In this document: in pieces, positions 6,335 to 13,981 of the stretch | Position numbering within the stretch: the first letter of the stretch is position 1 | How the letters are laid out: the number at the start of each line of letters is the position of its first letter | Notes under the pieces: generated by a model | Seen by the model: the letters and a program-made list of their open reading frames with translations, nothing else | Databases searched by the model: none | What the model was told of the DNA's origin: nothing | Assembly: GCA_035649235.1 (NCBI GenBank) | Contig: DASRJX010000079.1 | Coordinates: 1-28,023, forward strand | Reading direction: 5' to 3' | DNA: 28,023 bases | Source: DASRJX01 sp035649235 | GTDB taxonomy: Bacteria > Acidobacteriota > Polarisedimenticolia > Gp22-AA2 | Program-made: the position numbers and the translations under genes

Positions 6335-8523
6335 GTCTTCTTCCCCTTCCCCGCCCGGCCCTCCGGGGCCTTCTGATCCTCTTCGGTGCCGTAGCCGTAG
6401 TAGAGGTAGTTCGGGTAGTGGTAGCCGCCGCTCTTGAGATCGACGTTGTTGAGGACCAGCCCCAGGATGTTCGCCTTCACTTCGTCCAGCTTCTCGCGCG
6501 CGTGCCGCACCATCCCCCGATCGGCGGCCCCGGGCCTGTGCACCATCACGACGGCCTCGGCCCGCGACGCCAGGATCAGCGTGTCGGGAATGGAGATGAT
6601 CACGGGACAGTCGATCACCACGACGTCGTACCGGGTCGTGAAGTGCTCGATCACCCGGACCATCCGATCCGAACCCAGGAGCTCCGAAGGGTTGTTAGGG
6701 ACGCCGTGGCAAAGAAGGAGATCCATCTTGTCGAGGAAGGACGTCTGAACCGCCTCCTCGGGAGGACACGATTCGTTCAGCAGGCGGACGATGCCCCGGT
6801 TCTTCTGGCGCGTGAAGTAGCGATGCAGGGCCGGGCGGCGGAGGTCGGCGTCGATCAGCAGCACCTTCCTGCCGTTCTGGGCCAGGACCACGGCCAGGTT
6901 GGCGGCGGTGGTCGATTTTCCCTCGCCGCCGACCGCGCTCGTGACCAGGATCGTCTTGGGGACCGGCCGACCGGTCGAGAACAGGATCGAGGTCCTCAAG
7001 TTACGATAGCACTCGGCGGCGTGGGATCGGGGCTGATCGATGGTGACGAGCGCCGCCTTCCCCTCGTCCCGCCCGACGCCGCGGCCGAGGGAGATTCCTG
7101 GGACGACGGTCAGGATCGGCAGCCTCAGGTAGCGGGCCGCCTCTTCGGGGCTCTTGACCTTGCGGTCGAGGGTCTCCAGAAGCGTCGCCAGGCCGATCCC
7201 CAGGACCAGCCCGAGCGCCAAAGCCACCATGATATTCCTGGCCGGCTGCGGCTCGATCGGCGCCCTGGGGGGCTCCGCCCTGTCGAGCACCCGGATCGCC
7301 GTCGTCTTGATTTGGCTGGAGAGCTGGGCGTCGTTGAGTCGCGTGGACAGGTCGTTGTAGGTCTGCCGGTTCAGGTCGACGGCCTGCTTCCGGAGCGAGT
7401 ACCCGACGGCCGTGCGCGACAGATTCCGGGCCTGGGATTTCTGGGAGTTCAGCGCCTCGGCGAGCGCCGCCTCCTTGCGTGTCAGAACGGTCACCTCCCC
7501 CTCGATATCGGCGATCTGCATGCCGGTCACCGGGGGGGACGAATCGCCTCGAGCGGACGGCTGCTCGAGAGCCTCGAGCTCCTTGGCGATCTTCTCCACT
7601 TTCCCCTTGAGGGTGATGTAGTCGGGATGCACCGGACCATAGCGCTCGGACAGGTTCCTCAGGTCGACCTGGGCCTTGACGTAATCGGCTTCCAGGCTCT
7701 CCCGCACCTTCTTCTGGACCTCGGCGTCCAAAGCCCCTGTGGCCGAGCCCTGCCCCTGGCTCGCGGCGCGGCTCTTCTTCATGGTCGCCAGGCGGCTCTC
7801 GCGCTCCATCCGCTGGAACCGCGTGGCCAGGTACTCGTCGTTGAGGCGGCTGAGAGTGAGCGTCGCGAAGGGATCCGCGTCGTCGGTGGCGACGATGTTC
7901 TCTTTCTCCTTGAAGGCCCGCAGCTCGTCCTCGGCCTGAGCCAGCTTCCCTTTCTGCTCGGCGAGCTTGCTCGTCAGCCAGGAGACGGCCTGGTTGGCTA
8001 TTTCGACCCGGGAGTCCTGGCTGCTCACCACGAACTCGTCGGCGATCGCGTTGGCGCTCCGGGCGACCCGCTCCGGAACCCCGCCCGCCACGTAGAGCAC
8101 GATCACCTGGATATCCTCGGCGGTCGCGACCCGCGTCCGGTACTGGAGGTCCTTCGCCAGGTCCAGGGAGGTCGCCTCGGCCTGGTTCGGGGCGACCTCG
8201 CCATAGAACCCCTCGTTCATGAGCTTCTTGACCGCCCCCTGGATCAGGCTCCGGCTGGTGAGGATCGCGGCCTGGGTCTTGAGATAGTCCCGCTGCCCCA
8301 GCCGTTCCCCCGGGACCGGGTCTGCCGCCAGGAGGCGCGGCCCTTCCCGGCCCAGCAGGAGCGAGGCCTTGGCTTCGTAGACCTTCGGCTGGAACGCCGT
8401 GCCGATCCCGACCGCCACGGTCAGGGTCACGGCGAATCCGAGGATGAGCCACTTCCGGTTGAGCAGGACCTGAACGTATCCCCTGAGATCGAACTGTTCT
8501 TCCTGCTGGGTGTCGTCAGGCAT
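6331..8523 (-). CDS. Wzc-type polysaccharide copolymerase / bacterial tyrosine kinase (BY-kinase), 730 aa
   Basis: The inner-membrane protein sets polysaccharide chain length and is expected to autophosphorylate on tyrosine. It has a Wzz-like domain between two membrane helices (about 24-44 and 431-450), with a long predicted coiled-coil periplasmic part and a proline-rich stretch before the second helix. The cytoplasmic kinase shows every BY-kinase hallmark: the E-x2-R-x2-R oligomerisation motif at 504-510, Walker A GGEGKST near 532-538, Walker A' LLIDADLRRP near 555-564, and Walker B VVVIDCP near 634-640. The tail carries six tyrosines within residues 701-711, the usual phosphorylation cluster. 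Kinase and Wzz parts are fused in one chain, as in Gram-negative bacteria. I chose ATG 8523 over GTG 8538 because GAGAGG lies seven bases upstream of it. Confidence 0.95.
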   Translation of the reverse strand: MPDDTQQEEQFDLRGYVQVLLNRKWLILGFAVTLTVAVGIGTAFQPKVYEAKASLLLGREGPRLLAADPVPGERLGQRDYLKTQAAILTSRSLIQGAVKKLMNEGFYGEVAPNQAEATSLDLAKDLQYRTRVATAEDIQVIVLYVAGGVPERVARSANAIADEFVVSSQDSRVEIANQAVSWLTSKLAEQKGKLAQAEDELRAFKEKENIVATDDADPFATLTLSRLNDEYLATRFQRMERESRLATMKKSRAASQGQGSATGALDAEVQKKVRESLEADYVKAQVDLRNLSERYGPVHPDYITLKGKVEKIAKELEALEQPSARGDSSPPVTGMQIADIEGEVTVLTRKEAALAEALNSQKSQARNLSRTAVGYSLRKQAVDLNRQTYNDLSTRLNDAQLSSQIKTTAIRVLDRAEPPRAPIEPQPARNIMVALALGLVLGIGLATLLETLDRKVKSPEEAARYLRLPILTVVPGISLGRGVGRDEGKAALVTIDQPRSHAAECYRNLRTSILFSTGRPVPKTILVTSAVGGEGKSTTAANLAVVLAQNGRKVLLIDADLRRPALHRYFTRQKNRGIVRLLNESCPPEEAVQTSFLDKMDLLLCHGVPNNPSELLGSDRMVRVIEHFTTRYDVVVIDCPVIISIPDTLILASRAEAVVMVHRPGAADRGMVRHAREKLDEVKANILGLVLNNVDLKSGGYHYPNYLYYGYGTEEDQKAPEGRAGKGKKT

Positions 8524-8530
8524 CCTCTCG

Positions 8531-8536
8531 CCTCTC
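8531..8536 (-). promoter_or_regulatory. Ribosome binding site GAGAGG deciding the Wzc-like start
   Basis: GAGAGG lies seven bases before the ATG at 8523. The in-frame GTG at 8538 has no comparable element at suitable spacing, so the shorter 730-residue protein is preferred. Confidence 0.55.
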
Positions 8537-8558
8537 ACGTTCGCTCATCCCCCCTCGG

Positions 8559-10295
8559 CTAGAACGATCCCAGCCCGCGCAGCACGACGCCCAGAGTCCT
8601 CAACAATATGGTGACATCCAGGAGCATCGACTGCTCTCTCACGTATTCGATGTCCAGCCGGATCCAGTCGTGGAACGACGATTTGCTCCGGCCGCTGACC
8701 TGCCACAGGCCGGTGATGCCCGGCCGCACCTTGAGCCGGACATCGCGCCAGGCCGGGCAGAACTGCATCTCCCGGGCGGCGAGCGGCCGCGGGCCCACCA
8801 GGCTCATCTCTCCCTTGAGGACGTTCCACAGCTGCGGCATCTCGTCGATGCTGTACTTGCGCAGGAGCCGGCCGAGGTTCGTCGAGCGCGGGTCGTTCTC
8901 GATCTTGAAGACTGGACCGTCCACCTCGCTCAAGGGGCGCAATTCCGCCTGCATCTTCTCGGCGTCCCGGACCATGGTCCGGAACTTCACCATCGAGAAG
9001 TCACGGCCGTGGCGGCCGCAGCGCCTCTGCCGGAAGAAGAAGGGGCCCGGGCTGCTGATCTTGACCGCCAGGGCGACCAGGACCATGAACGGCGACAGCA
9101 CCAGGAGACCGAAGAGCGCCACGGCCAGATCGAATCCCCGCTTGCATGTGCGGTACAGAAGGTACCGGAACCGGCTGTGGGCGTACTGTCCCGCCGACGA
9201 CGCAACGCCCTGGATCAAGAGGTCGGATTCCGTCAGATCGATGTCGCCGATGTCCATGCTCTCCGGGATAGCAACCACCTCCCGCAGGGCCTGCCCGGAG
9301 GAGATGACGGTGTCGGCCGCCAGCACGCAGCCCTCGATCCGGGAGTTCCGCTCCACGCGCGATCCCGGCAGAAGGAGACTCTCCTTGAGGAGCGTCCCTT
9401 CCTCGACGACGCAGCCGTCCCCGATGCACGTCGGACCGACGATCTGAACGCCCGGCCCGATGACGCAGTCCCGTCCGATCATGACCGGCCCGATGAGGGT
9501 GGCGATCGGCGAGACCTCGCTCCCGCGCCCCACCCAGATGCCGTCGGCGATCTGCCCGTCGAAGCGGTATCCGTTCACGTCCCCGCGCAGGACCGATCGA
9601 TTGATGCCCAGATAGTCCTTCAGCTCCAGGACGTTCCGGCAGTAGCCGCGCATCTCGCAGGCGAAGACCGCCTTGCCGTTCTGGCGCAACCGCGGGAGCA
9701 GTTGCTCCTTGATGTCGAAATAGATCCCCGGCTCGATGGTCGCGAGGGCCTCGGGGTCGAAGACATAGATCCCGACCGGGACGGGGCTCGACTGCTCCGC
9801 ATCCGTCAGGTTCCGGACCTTGATCCCCTCGACCCGCGCCCCCTCCCCCAGCCTCAGCTCCAGGTGGTGCCAGTCCCTGGAGCCGACGGCATTGCGCCGC
9901 ACGCCCAGGGTCGCGAGGGCATGGCGGGACTTGTGGAACTCCACCAGCCCCGCCAGATCGGCGTCGATGAAGAGGCTCCCGTGGATGACCAGGAACGGCT
10001 CGTGACCGAGGAAGTCGGCGAGAGGCAGCAGGCACCCCGCGGTGCCGCGCGGCACCGTCTCCGGCGAATAGTGCAGCCGCATGCCGAGCCTCCGACCGTC
10101 CCCGAGTGCGTACTCGTAGGGATTCGCGGTCGCGTTGACCGTCATCGCCACCTCGCGGATCCCGCTGGTCTTCAGCAGTTGGAGCAGGTACTCGACCATC
10201 GGCCGGTTGGCCACCGGCAGGAGCGGCTTGGGGACCGCGTTCACCAGCGGCACCAGGTGCGTGTCCTGCCCGCCCGCGAGGATGACCGCCTTCAA
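8559..10295 (-). CDS. Fusion: degenerate nucleotidyltransferase + left-handed beta-helix + monotopic phosphoglycosyltransferase, 578 aa
   Basis: Residues 1 to about 235 follow the NDP-sugar pyrophosphorylase fold (MKAVILAGG, PKPLLPV with K23). The key residues are changed: GGxGTR reads GGQDTH (D11, H13), the metal-binding GD reads GS (S107), and the WxDxG-type motif reads CRNVL (N221). Residues about 240-345 are hexapeptide repeats of a left-handed beta-helix. Residues about 380-578 are a minimal PglC/WcaJ-type phosphoglycosyltransferase: a re-entrant helix with S401-P402, KFRTM, a D484-E485 catalytic dyad in SIDEMPQLWNVL, and GEMSLVGPRP. This part should load a sugar phosphate onto undecaprenyl phosphate, starting the repeat unit; the N-terminal part may be a regulatory or substrate-sensing pseudoenzyme. 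The TTG start overlaps the GT4 stop (TTGA), with GGAGG seven bases before it. Confidence 0.92.
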   Translation of the reverse strand: MKAVILAGGQDTHLVPLVNAVPKPLLPVANRPMVEYLLQLLKTSGIREVAMTVNATANPYEYALGDGRRLGMRLHYSPETVPRGTAGCLLPLADFLGHEPFLVIHGSLFIDADLAGLVEFHKSRHALATLGVRRNAVGSRDWHHLELRLGEGARVEGIKVRNLTDAEQSSPVPVGIYVFDPEALATIEPGIYFDIKEQLLPRLRQNGKAVFACEMRGYCRNVLELKDYLGINRSVLRGDVNGYRFDGQIADGIWVGRGSEVSPIATLIGPVMIGRDCVIGPGVQIVGPTCIGDGCVVEEGTLLKESLLLPGSRVERNSRIEGCVLAADTVISSGQALREVVAIPESMDIGDIDLTESDLLIQGVASSAGQYAHSRFRYLLYRTCKRGFDLAVALFGLLVLSPFMVLVALAVKISSPGPFFFRQRRCGRHGRDFSMVKFRTMVRDAEKMQAELRPLSEVDGPVFKIENDPRSTNLGRLLRKYSIDEMPQLWNVLKGEMSLVGPRPLAAREMQFCPAWRDVRLKVRPGITGLWQVSGRSKSSFHDWIRLDIEYVREQSMLLDVTILLRTLGVVLRGLGSF

Positions 10296-11512
10296 CGCCG
10301 GCCCTCCGTGAGAGCGGCCGGGGCGGGAAGGGTCACCCTCTCCTGGGACCGATCACGCGAGCGGCCGTAGATCGCCTCCAGTTCCGAGACCATCCGCACC
10401 CTCGAGAATCTCGCCTCCGCCGCCTGCCGGGCTGCAAGTCCCATGCGCCGGCGCGCCCCGGGGTCCGCGAGCAGTCCGTCGACCGCACCGGCGAGGGCCG
10501 CGATGTCGCCGGCCGGCACCAGCAGGCCGCTCCGGCCTGGCTCGACGAGCTCGGGGATGCCCCCCACCGCCGTCGCCACCGACGGCAGGCCCGAGGCCAT
10601 CGCCTCCATCAGCGTGACCGGGGTGTTGTCGGACAGCGTCGGGAGGACGAACAGGTCGCTCCGCCGGTACTCGTCGGGCAGCGACTCCCTGGGCACTCGG
10701 CCGACGATTTCGATCCCCTCGCCGCTGTCAATGCCTTCCGGCGGATCCCCCACGACGCGGAGCCGGACCGCCGGGTGCCGCGGCCTGAGGCTCCTGTAGG
10801 CGGAGAGGAGCTCCGTAAAGCCTTTGGTCGGATTGTTCGGTCCGGCCAGGAAGAGGATCGTCGCCGATCCCTGAGCCCGGACGGCGACCTCCCCCGTCGG
10901 CCCGGGACGGAACCGATCCAGATCGATGCCGTTGTAGACGAGGTGGACCGGCTTCCGGCCCAGGAACGAGTAGCGGAGAAGATCCCCCAGCCAGCGCGAC
11001 GGGACCACGACCTCCAGTCGCGAGGCGGCGAAGACCGCCTCTTTGAGCGCCTTGTTGACGATGGAGAACCCCGGCCACGCCGAGCAGGCGAGGCAGAACC
11101 GCTTCATCCCCTCGCACGACGGGGGCTGCGGCACCGACCGGACGCACAGCGGCCATTGATCGTGGATGGTCCAGAACGCCCGGCGCCTCCGCGACAGGAG
11201 GAGCGAAGCCAGGGAGAAGCTCCGCCTCTGGATGATGTGGAAGTGGATCAGATCGGGATCGAGGGTGCTAATCGTCTCCCGGAGCCGCCTCACCATCGCG
11301 CGGTTCCAGTAGAGGTGCGTCACCTTCTGGCGCTCCTCCGGCGGCAGCGCCAGCGAGATCACCCGCAGCGCACCCTCCCGTCGATCGGAGTCCGTCTCCC
11401 CCCCGTGGATGAAGCTGACATCGTGCCGGCGGGCGAGGTCCTCCGCCGACTCCCGCGCGATGACGCCGGCGCCGGAGTAGGGATATCGCCCGCAGAGGAC
11501 GGCGATCCTCAA
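10292..11512 (-). CDS. Glycosyltransferase family 4 (group 1), 406 aa
   Basis: A GT-B glycosyltransferase starting MRIAVLCGRYPYSGAGV, the normal N-terminal strand and glycine loop of this family. The C-terminal donor half carries LAGPNNPTKGF, a VVGDPP strand and VTLMEAMASGLPSVAT; the first acid of the E-x7-E pair is aspartate. The frame is open further upstream to 11728, but the family alignment begins at a TTG at 11512. That TTG overlaps the stop of the radical SAM gene (TTGA) and has AGGAG five bases before it, so I take it as the true start. It should act in the cytoplasm on the growing lipid-linked oligosaccharide. It pairs with the radical SAM gene before it, as the GT4 at 1456-2607 does. 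Confidence 0.9.
   Translation of the reverse strand: MRIAVLCGRYPYSGAGVIARESAEDLARRHDVSFIHGGETDSDRREGALRVISLALPPEERQKVTHLYWNRAMVRRLRETISTLDPDLIHFHIIQRRSFSLASLLLSRRRRAFWTIHDQWPLCVRSVPQPPSCEGMKRFCLACSAWPGFSIVNKALKEAVFAASRLEVVVPSRWLGDLLRYSFLGRKPVHLVYNGIDLDRFRPGPTGEVAVRAQGSATILFLAGPNNPTKGFTELLSAYRSLRPRHPAVRLRVVGDPPEGIDSGEGIEIVGRVPRESLPDEYRRSDLFVLPTLSDNTPVTLMEAMASGLPSVATAVGGIPELVEPGRSGLLVPAGDIAALAGAVDGLLADPGARRRMGLAARQAAEARFSRVRMVSELEAIYGRSRDRSQERVTLPAPAALTEGRR
10303..10307 (-). promoter_or_regulatory. Ribosome binding site GGAGG for the TTG start at 10295
   Basis: GGAGG lies seven bases before TTG 10295. This supports a TTG start exactly at the nucleotidyltransferase N-terminus (MKAVILAGG) and at a TTGA overlap. 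Confidence 0.65.
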
Positions 11513-12993
11513 GCCTGCTCCTGCCCCTCGAACGGCGTTCCGATGGGCCGCGGGAAGCCGGTCGCGGCGTAGCGGCTCAGGAACGCCTTGAACTGCCGCC
11601 AGTTCTCCTTGACGTCGTAGATGTTGCGGATTCGTGCGACGCGCTTCAGGATCCGGCGCGGCGTCAGGTAGTGCTCGATGTAGATCCGGTTCATGGCGTT
11701 CTTGAGCTCGACCGTCGACAGGTCGCACCAGGACCGGCCTGAGACGCCGTCGAAGTCGTGCCAGTCCGCCACCTGGTCCTTCACCTTCTCGTAGAACGGC
11801 GTGCCCGGGATCGGGGTCATCAGGCTGACCTGGATGTCGTCCGGCGCGGTCGTCTTGATGAAGTCCAGGGTCTCCTTGAGCGTCTCCCGCGTCTCTCCCG
11901 GCGCCCCCACGGAGTAGGTGCAGTGCACCCGGATCCCGGCGTCCTTGGCCCAGCGGATCGTGTCCTCCACTTCCTTCAGGGTGATCTCCTTGTCGATCGT
12001 CTCGTCGAGGAGCTTCTGGGAGCCGCTCTCCACCCCAAGCAGGATCTTGGTGCAGCCGGCCTTCTTCATCAGCCGGAACATCTCGGGAGTCGTCTGGTCG
12101 CCGCGGAAGTTGGCGATCCAGCCGATCTTCACGCCGCGGCGGAGGATCGCTTCGCAGATCTCCTCCACCCTCTTGACCGTGATGTTGACGGTGTCGTCGT
12201 GGAAGAAGACCTCCCGAGCGCCGTAGGTCTCTTGAAGATGGACCATCTCGTCCACGACCTTCTCCACGTCGCGGAACCGGACCTTGTTGTTGAACATGAC
12301 CGGGACCCAGAGGCAGAAGGTGCAGCGGAACGGGCAGCCCCTGCTGGCCATGACCATGAAGCAGGGGTCCTGGGTCCTGAGTCCCACGATGTACTGATCG
12401 CCGGGGACCAGGTCACGGTCGGGCCACGGCAGATCGTCGAGGTCCTTGATGAGCGGCCGATCCGGGTTCGCCACCACGTCGCCCGAGCGCTTCCAGGTGA
12501 CTCCGGCGACGGCGGAGAGATCGGCGCCCGCGTTCAGTGCGTCCGCCAGGTCGGGCACCGCCACTTCGAACTCGCCGCGCACCGCGGCATCGACGAACGT
12601 CTCGGACACCAGCTCCTTGTGGAACACGGTCACATGGGTGTCGACCAGGACCGTGGTCGCCCCGACCTTTTCCTTCGCCAGTCGGGCCATCAGCAGGTCC
12701 GTGTGGATCGTCGGGGTGGAGGTGGCGACGACCACCATGTCCGGGCGCAGCTCGAGGAAGCGCCCCACGGTGCCGTCGACCCCCAGGTCCTCGGCGATGG
12801 AGTCGATATAGGTCACCTCGTAGCCGCGCTGCTTGAGCAGGGCGCCGCACTGAGCGAACCAGAAGGGGTAAGCGTGTGGCACCTGCTTGGTGATCTTCCG
12901 GGGCAGGCGGTGGGGCCAGCGGTCCCCGCTGCGAATCATCACCGAGTTGACCCGGTCGTCCGGTCCGTTCAACAGCAGCACGCGCCTGATCAT
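11509..12993 (-). CDS. B12-binding-domain radical SAM protein (class B type), 494 aa
   Basis: Paralogue of the protein at 2609-4102, with the same layout: a cobalamin-binding-like N-terminal domain to about residue 150 (ending RGEFEVAVPDLA), then a radical SAM core with ASRGCPFRCTFC giving cluster ligands C220, C224, C227. FFHDDT, GVESGS and GAPGET follow, then a basic C-terminus. No clear DxHxxG motif is present, so cobalamin binding is likely by family but unproved. The frame is open back to 13107, but ATG 12993 begins the family-like MIRRVLLLNGP and has GGAGAG upstream, so the earlier part is read-through into the neighbouring gene. A 34-base gap with a small hairpin separates it from the GT2 gene before it; the GT4 gene after it overlaps by four bases. 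Radical modification of a sugar or lipid is inferred from context only. Confidence 0.9.
   Translation of the reverse strand: MIRRVLLLNGPDDRVNSVMIRSGDRWPHRLPRKITKQVPHAYPFWFAQCGALLKQRGYEVTYIDSIAEDLGVDGTVGRFLELRPDMVVVATSTPTIHTDLLMARLAKEKVGATTVLVDTHVTVFHKELVSETFVDAAVRGEFEVAVPDLADALNAGADLSAVAGVTWKRSGDVVANPDRPLIKDLDDLPWPDRDLVPGDQYIVGLRTQDPCFMVMASRGCPFRCTFCLWVPVMFNNKVRFRDVEKVVDEMVHLQETYGAREVFFHDDTVNITVKRVEEICEAILRRGVKIGWIANFRGDQTTPEMFRLMKKAGCTKILLGVESGSQKLLDETIDKEITLKEVEDTIRWAKDAGIRVHCTYSVGAPGETRETLKETLDFIKTTAPDDIQVSLMTPIPGTPFYEKVKDQVADWHDFDGVSGRSWCDLSTVELKNAMNRIYIEHYLTPRRILKRVARIRNIYDVKENWRQFKAFLSRYAATGFPRPIGTPFEGQEQA
11518..11522 (-). promoter_or_regulatory. Ribosome binding site AGGAG for the TTG start at 11512
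   Basis: AGGAG stands five bases before TTG 11512, inside the end of the radical SAM gene. It fixes the start of the GT4 gene, which otherwise could be drawn 72 codons longer. Confidence 0.7.
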
Positions 12994-13008
12994 GGCCTTC
13001 TCTCCGTG

Positions 13009-13024
13009 CGGGCAGGCTTGCCCG
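13009..13024 (-). other. Small hairpin in the 34-base intergenic gap
   Basis: A perfect 6-bp stem (CGGGCA / TGCCCG) with a 4-base loop sits between the GT2 stop at 13028 and the radical SAM start at 12993. No T-run follows on the minus strand, so it is not a typical intrinsic terminator. It could be an mRNA processing or stability element, or chance in GC-rich DNA. Confidence 0.3.
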
Positions 13025-13027
13025 TTC

Positions 13028-13981
13028 TCATGCCGTCCATGCTTCCACCCGGGGCGGCGGAATCCGTCCCGCCGCCCGGAGGATCCAGTAGTGAAGATAT
13101 CCGGCACCCAACAGCATCCGACGTTCCTGCGCGAAGCTCGCTGCGGGCCTGCCGGCGACCCGCAGGAGAACCGCTGTCAGCGCGCACAGGGGACTCCCAA
13201 TCATGAAGACGAGGCAGTTCAACGCAACGCGGCCCGCGCGCTCCGTGCCCAGGGCGGCCCGGGTGTAGCCTGAGTAGAAGAGCCTCTCCCTGAAGAACGC
13301 GCGGGTCAGGCGAAACACGGGCACCAGGTGGCTGACGACGAGGCTGGGCAGGTAGAGCAGGCGATGCCCGCGGGTGTGGGCCCTCTGGAACAACTCGGTG
13401 TCGCCGCCCCCCATCAAGGACGCGCCCTTCCGGTCCAGATCCAGACGGAAGAGCCCGATCTCCTCGAACAGGCTTTTCCGGAACGCCACGTTCGTGCCGT
13501 AGAGCCAGGGGGGTGAGGACACCGCCACCACCTCCTGGCCGTAGTCGCAATGGATCAGATAGCGCAGGAGGACGTCGCTGAACCAGACAGGGCGGGGATC
13601 GTTCCACATCAGATCGACCCGGCCCCCCAGGATTGCCGCATCGTGACGCCGGAACCCTTCAAGGACCTCGGCCGCCCAGTCCCGCCGGGCGCGGGCGTCG
13701 TCGTCGAGGCAGGCGATGATCTCTCCGCCCGCTTCCCTCACGCCCCGGTTCCGGGCCGCGTCCAGACCGAGCTCGGCCTCGCGGACGCAGCGGATGTCGA
13801 TCCGCCCGCGGGCGGCGCAGGCGGCGACGACCGCCTGGGTGTCGTCGGTCGAGGCGTTGTCGACGACCAGGACCTCGAAGCGGTCCCGGGAGAGGCTCTG
13901 GTGTTCGAGGCTCTCGAGCGCCCCTCGCAGCAGATCGGCCCGGCTGTGAGTGCAGACCAGGATGGTCAGAGGCTTGCTCAT
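13028..13981 (-). CDS. Family 2 glycosyltransferase, 317 aa
   Basis: A GT-A glycosyltransferase. The N-terminus (TILVCTHSRADLLRGALESL) is the usual first strand and helix, VLVVDNASTDDT binds the nucleotide, ELGLDAARNRG follows, and the metal-binding triad is D93-D95. A GGGDTELFQRAHTRGH segment matches the later acceptor/catalytic region of this family. The C-terminal third has one or two weakly hydrophobic segments (LNCLVFMIGSPLCALTAVLL), suggesting membrane association. The ATG at 13981 overlaps the upstream membrane-protein stop by four bases (ATGA). It should add one sugar to the lipid-linked repeat unit in the cytoplasm; linkage and donor unknown. Confidence 0.9.
   Translation of the reverse strand: MSKPLTILVCTHSRADLLRGALESLEHQSLSRDRFEVLVVDNASTDDTQAVVAACAARGRIDIRCVREAELGLDAARNRGVREAGGEIIACLDDDARARRDWAAEVLEGFRRHDAAILGGRVDLMWNDPRPVWFSDVLLRYLIHCDYGQEVVAVSSPPWLYGTNVAFRKSLFEEIGLFRLDLDRKGASLMGGGDTELFQRAHTRGHRLLYLPSLVVSHLVPVFRLTRAFFRERLFYSGYTRAALGTERAGRVALNCLVFMIGSPLCALTAVLLRVAGRPAASFAQERRMLLGAGYLHYWILRAAGRIPPPRVEAWTA

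Noticed and set aside
6418..8562. Open frame of 714 codons on the + strand
   Set aside because: It exactly mirrors the Wzc-like gene, whose kinase motifs are unmistakable. The antisense product is a biased R/G/V/D/H-rich string with no domain.
8670..10370. Open frame of 566 codons on the + strand
   Set aside because: Antisense to the fused nucleotidyltransferase/phosphoglycosyltransferase gene; no domain and no ribosome binding site context.
11513..11728. 72-codon upstream extension of the GT4 at 10292-11512
   Set aside because: It overlaps the radical SAM coding region out of frame, has no similarity to the GT4 N-terminus, and the TTG at 11512 has a good ribosome binding site.
13009..13024. 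Intrinsic terminator between the GT2 and radical SAM genes
   Set aside because: The stem is only 6 bp and no T-run follows on the transcribed strand, so it was listed only as a small hairpin.
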